Assembly (NCBI GenBank): GCA_905234925.1 | Contig: CAJOJJ010000005.1 | Coordinates: 1-36,341 of the forward strand | Length of the DNA stretch: 36,341 bases | Origin: an uncultured Endomicrobiia bacterium | Lineage (GTDB): Bacteria > Elusimicrobiota > Endomicrobiia > Endomicrobiales > Endomicrobiaceae | Reading direction: 5' to 3' | Shown here: positions 29,401-35,400 of the stretch, one piece after another | How positions within the stretch are numbered: the stretch's first letter is position 1 | Layout of the letters: each line of letters begins with the position of its first letter | Position numbers and translations under genes: made by a program | The notes under the pieces: model-generated | Seen by the model: the letters and a program-made list of their open reading frames with translations, nothing else | Databases searched by the model: none | Told to the model about the DNA's origin: nothing

Positions 29401-32400
29401 AGTATTTATCTCCTCCTGAAGATATAACCGTCAATATTCCGCTGTTGGGATCAGATTCGTCTTCAAAACTGAACTTGGCATTATTGGACGACAACCAAAC
29501 TATATTGTTATCTTTATCCGTAATATAATAAATACCGGTTTCGGCAAATGCATCCATAAACTTATCGGACAAACTTTTTACGTTTCTGGTATTACCTTTA
29601 TCATCGGTAATTTCTATAGACGAAATTTTGTTATTTATAAAATCAGTTAAATCTTTTGTTTTTACGCTTGAACCATCTTCCATATAGATAATTTCAGGCA
29701 TATAAATAACTACAGGCGATATAATGGGATCCGCATCTTTTACTGAATCCATATATACTCCGGCTTCGGCATTTTTTATTAAATACTTCATACCGTAATT
29801 TGTATTTATCTCTTTTCCGTTATAGATGTAGTGAAGTTGATTATCTTCTTTATCATAGCGAATAACCAAATTGCCGTCAGTTTCCAAATCTTTGTCATAT
29901 GGGACGCAAACACCGCTATAATAATCGTTACCGTTTTGTGTGCGTTTATTATCGAACATTTCTTTAAATCCCGTCTCAATCGTTCCGTCATAATTTTCAG
30001 GAAGTTCAAGCTCTACGGAGAATAAATAAACGTTTTCATTACTATAAGTATCAACTATATCGCAGATAAATTTACCGTTTTCATACCTGATATTGACTAT
30101 ATTTGCAGTATGACCGTTTTCAAGAATTTTTACCGCATATTTTTGGCTTGCCAATAAATCGGCATATTTTTTTACACCGGCTTCATCACCTGCTTTTGCA
30201 AGATTATTCATCTGCGTTGCACAGAAAAACATATATCCCAAACTGTCATAATTATCAACATTGGAATCGCCCCTTGTAATCAAAGCACTTCTTACATCTT
30301 GAGCAGTAATTTCACCGTTTTTGACAAACGCAGTTCTTTCGCCTGTTTCACTGTCGACTGCATATATTGACAAATCTTCTTTTTTAACATCATTTAACAA
30401 AACTGAGCCTATAACTTCGGTCTTTACAACACCGTTTTCTTTCCAAGAAGCAACAACATTACCTTTATATGAACCGTTTTGTGAATCATATGCAAAACCG
30501 GTTAAAGATATTTCTATTTTTTTACCGCTTTTGTTAACGGTTTTTACAGGAATACTGCAGTTTCTCAATGCAACTTCACTTTTTCTTCTATAATATGCAA
30601 GCTGCCCGAAATTATCGTAAATTATATTTTTTATATCTGTTTCGGATACATTTTTATCGTAGATTCTTAAACTATTGTCAGAATCCAACGTATACGTTAC
30701 ATCAATCAGGTTAGTTCCGATAAAATAGAATTCTTCATCAAGATACGCAAACGTTTCTGTTCCCAAGTATGCACCGTTATCTTCATTAAAGAAGTTTCTT
30801 GAGAATACTTTTACTTCTTTTCCTTCATCGGTATAGAATGTATTTCCGGAATTATTAATTACTTCTTCGGTTTTATCGCCGTTGGAAGCATATTTTGTGT
30901 ATATATAATTTCTATCGCCGCCGTCATCACGTACCGTCAACTCACTGTAGCTTCCGTCGACAGCTTTTTCCGTTCTTACACTCGTTTTTGTAACAACAGA
31001 ACCGTTAGCCGATTCCTTGTAAGAAACGGTTGTTGTATAAACTTCTCCATCTTTAGTTTTTTCTGTTTTTGTATAAGAAACGGATATTCTGCCGTTACTC
31101 TGTCTTTCCGCATTTGCAACTATAGTTATAGTTGTTCCGTCACCTACCGTAAACGCCTGCGGTGCATATTTTGCAGTATCGGAAGATTGCAAATCTCTCA
31201 TTAAAGAAGAATAAGCAGAATCAAAATCAACATCTTCATAATTTTCAAAAAGATCTTTCGTATTGTATAATTCAACATTTAAAACTTTCTTCACATTTGC
31301 AGTTCCGCCTGCCAACAAAGCATTTTGATTATACAAATAAGAATCGGCAATTTCCTGAGCCGTAAAATTATCATATTTGAATAAATCTATAAGTTTTCCG
31401 TCTGTTCCGTAAGGATAAGTTTTTGCAACGATAAGATCTCCGTATCCGTCGACAAAACCATCTTTGGTTATCTCGAAATATACGGCATTATTATCATCCG
31501 TTTTCATTTCTACATGATAGCCAAGACCAAGATTTTCCAATTCAGACTTAAAATTCGATAAAACATCCGTCAACTCATTAATTTTATCAATATCAAAGTC
31601 ATATTCGCCCTTAGCATTAAACGGATAAACATCAAAAGTTATACCGTTCTTTGTAACCGTAAAATATTGAATATAATTATCTTTGTTATCAGTATCTTGT
31701 TTTACATGAGATTCTACTTCATATTCTGCATCAAGCAGCTGCTGCCATGATTTAACGGTATCTCTTACGCCTTCATAAGTTTCTCTCTTGTTTCCGATAG
31801 AAAAAGTATCTTCTGTTTTAGAATATCTGTATATATCAATGCTGACACCTTTGGGAGTTGTTATTCTATAGACAAACATCTTGTAATACATCTTACTGTT
31901 CCCGCTCCAATAAGACATACTCTTATTTAAGTACGAAACATCTTCAACTTCAACATCTATATTCTCTTCTTTTTTCAAGCCATCTTTTATCAAACTCATC
32001 ATATCGTTATTTAAGAACGATATATTATCCAAAAGTTCCATTCTGTTCTCATCTGTTAATCTGTCACCGGAATTCGTAATTTCTTCATTTATGGCAGAAA
32101 TTTCGTTTGTAGTTTTAGCGCTGTCAAGTCTTGCTTTAAGAGCATCATAATACACATTTTTTGCTTTATCTTTCAAATCCTGTTTTTGATTATTTGATAA
32201 AGAAGCTGATGCTTCAACATTATCTACAAATGTGTCAAAAGATTTATTGTCCGTAAACAAGGAATAAACGGCTCTTTTCGCCCAAGTATCTTTAGTATCG
32301 GAAGCTTCAACTTTAATAGTTTTAAAGAGATTGTCTATAATATCGTCAGTTAATAACTCTGCAGCAACTTCGGCAGAAACATCAAAATCTTTTGCAAACT

Positions 32401-35400
32401 GTACACGGATTTCATCTCTCATTTCTTTTTCTGTGGTAACTTTAAATGTCTGTCCGGAATTATTTTTATCTTCAGAAGTTATATATGCATTTATGTTGTT
32501 TATATAGTTATCCCCTGAAGCAACAACATTAATTTCTTTTCCGTTTATTGTTCCCTGTAATCTCAATTCTCCGTTAGTTCTGTCTATTTTCGGATAAAAA
32601 CCTTCTGCTTTCATTGCAAGCATAGCCGATTTTGTAATTATAGCATTGGCACTTACACCTTGTCTTACATAACTGCCTTCGGACATATCCATTGCAAAAA
32701 TTCTATTTTCAAGAGTATCAAACAGATAATCTCTCATTTCAACAGTAAATATGTCAGGATTATTTTTCTGGTCTCTAAAAATTTCGGTTCCCATATTTCT
32801 CAAATTAGACCTTGAAGTTTCGGTAACCATTTTTGCAACATAAATAGCCGATAATCTGTCCTGAGCTTCTGTTCTATAGCTATTTTTTTCGTCCTCAGAC
32901 AAACTTGAAGAATCTATATCTTTTACTATGCTTACGATTTCATTCAAAGATGATGCCGCTGCAATCTTTCTTGAATATACTTGATTCAACAACAAATCTT
33001 TATTCATTAAGGATGACGTATTAATACTATCACTTATAGTATTTACTTCTCTTAACGTTTTTGCAATTGTAAATTCTTTCTCATATGCCTGCTGCAATAA
33101 GTTTTCTTTCTGAGCAGGTTTCAACATGGAATCGTCCGTTCTTTCTATGTAAGATATTATGGTATTTATATCGGACAAAGAATCCGTTAAAGTTATTTGC
33201 TTCCGGTAAGCTGCTTCCAATAACATCTGTTTTTGTTCGTTTGTTAAATCAGCAGACTTTTTAATACCGTTTATTAAATTCTCAATATTTTTGTCGGTAG
33301 CCATAGAAATATTGCTCATTATCAAAGCTAATCTGTTTTCAGATGATAAATTAGGAAGAACTGCAAACATATCATTGAAATTGTTATCTGCAAAATATTT
33401 TTCTACAGCTCTTACTGCCCAAGCAGAAAGGCTGTCGGTCTTTTGATATGCTTCCATTCCTATAATTCTATTTAATAAGCTCCCCGCAACATCACCGGAT
33501 ATAAAATTAATTTCCAAAACTCTGTTGAGCTCAGCTGCAACGGCATCCGACATTCTGGATGTTACTACTTGATTATATCCGGTACTTTTAGTAAATTCCT
33601 CTACTCTGTCAATATAGTCGTTTGTGGATTCTAAAGAACCGTCTTCATTTATCTTTCTATAACCTGCATCCGCAATTCCCTGCTGAGTTTCTGCCGCACC
33701 TACGGGTATAGGCTGTCTAACGCTGCTGCCTGCAGTTAAATCTATTTCATTTGCCCTTTTCTGCAAATATTCATACAGTTGATCTCTTTGTGCTTCGGTT
33801 AAATTACCGGCGGTAGAAGCAGCGTGTATTGCCTGCCCGATAGCACTCAATTGTAAAATAGCGTCTTCTGTTGCCGTTTTAACATTTTTTGTCGTGTCTA
33901 TTGTTACTTCATTATACGCAGTTACAATAGCATTTACGGTAGCTTCATTTTCCGTAACGGTTTCTATTCCATCTTCCGAAAAACTTTCTTTTTCCAATAA
34001 AGTAAACACATTTGTGGATTTATCATTAAGTCCTGCCTGAAGCTCTTCAAAACCGAACTTTAACCATGCAGTTGCTGCATCGGATTCGTCCGCATATATA
34101 TTAAAGTTCAAATAATCTCTGTTTTTTCCGTTGTATTCTTCGGTTGTATATTTAACATAAACATTATTACCGTCGATAACTACCAAGCCCGCTTTTATTG
34201 CTGCCTGAAGAACTGAATGTGCTTCGGAAGTTCTCCCTGCTGCAATAAGAGTTGCGTAAACCTGCATCGTAAATTCACCGCTTACAGCTCCGTCTTTCAT
34301 ATCTGAGAAGCCGTAAATATAGGTAATATTTCCGTTTTGATCGGTTCTTGCCAAACCGCCTTTATCTTGAGGAGTTAACAATTTATCTACCAAACCGTCC
34401 AAGAAATCTTTACCGAATACCGAATCAACATCTACTCCCGGTAAATTCATATCTTTTATGGAGGAAAGCATCAAATAACCCCAAGTATATGTATCTACGG
34501 CTTGTTTTTTATCATTTAAGCCCTCATTTAAACCACCGGCGGAATTTTTCAAATTGTTATTAATATATTTCAATACTTTATTTAAAGATGTCGTATCGCC
34601 TTTAAGTGCGTAGTACATCGCAGCATCAAGCATATGTTCAGTCGATACCCATTTTTCTTCTTCCGTTCCCTTGAAAGCCATCGTTTCCGAATCTTCAATT
34701 TTTACTTTAGCCAAATAAGCATCAACTTCGCTCAATATTGTTTCAACTGCAGATTTGCCGTTAATTTCAACATCTATTCCTGCCTGCTGACAATAAAGCG
34801 CAAATATTCCTGCCCACAAAGTTTCACCCGTTTTTTTATAATTTTCTACATTGGACAACTGCAGATTTTTCGAAGCCATAGTTCTTAATACTGCTGTTGC
34901 CGTAGTTTCATCATTGCCGAATATTGCCGTAATTCCTGCAAGAGCATTATCATATAATTGAACAAAATCCGCATTATTTGAAGATTTTAAGAACGAATAG
35001 AAAGGATAAAGTTCCGGAGTTTTTTCGCCGGATGAAAAATCTTTCATATTACCGACTGCAAATGCTCCTACGGAATCTTCCAAAGAACCTACACTCATCG
35101 TATCATAGATTTTTTCAATTTCATCTATGTTAACGGTTACTTCACTTACTAAATTTTTGCCGGTTTCGTCATACATTCTTTTTACGTATAATTGTTTTGA
35201 TGCATCCGAACAAATAACTTCCTTATTTAAAACACCATCTTTATAAGTTTCAACCGTATAGCTGATTTTTGCATTTTTTGCCGAGTTTGTATTAATTGTT
35301 ATACGAGAAATAATGTTTCCTTTAGAATCTCTTTTCGTCTTGGTATATGTGTAATAAATAACACCTTCATCATTTCTATTGGCAGTTCCTTTATATGTAA

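Noticed and set aside
18105-34888. Numerous 60-246-aa plus-strand ORFs across the giant gene
   Set aside because: Antisense to a single intact 6,292-codon frame with coherent domains; no independent support.
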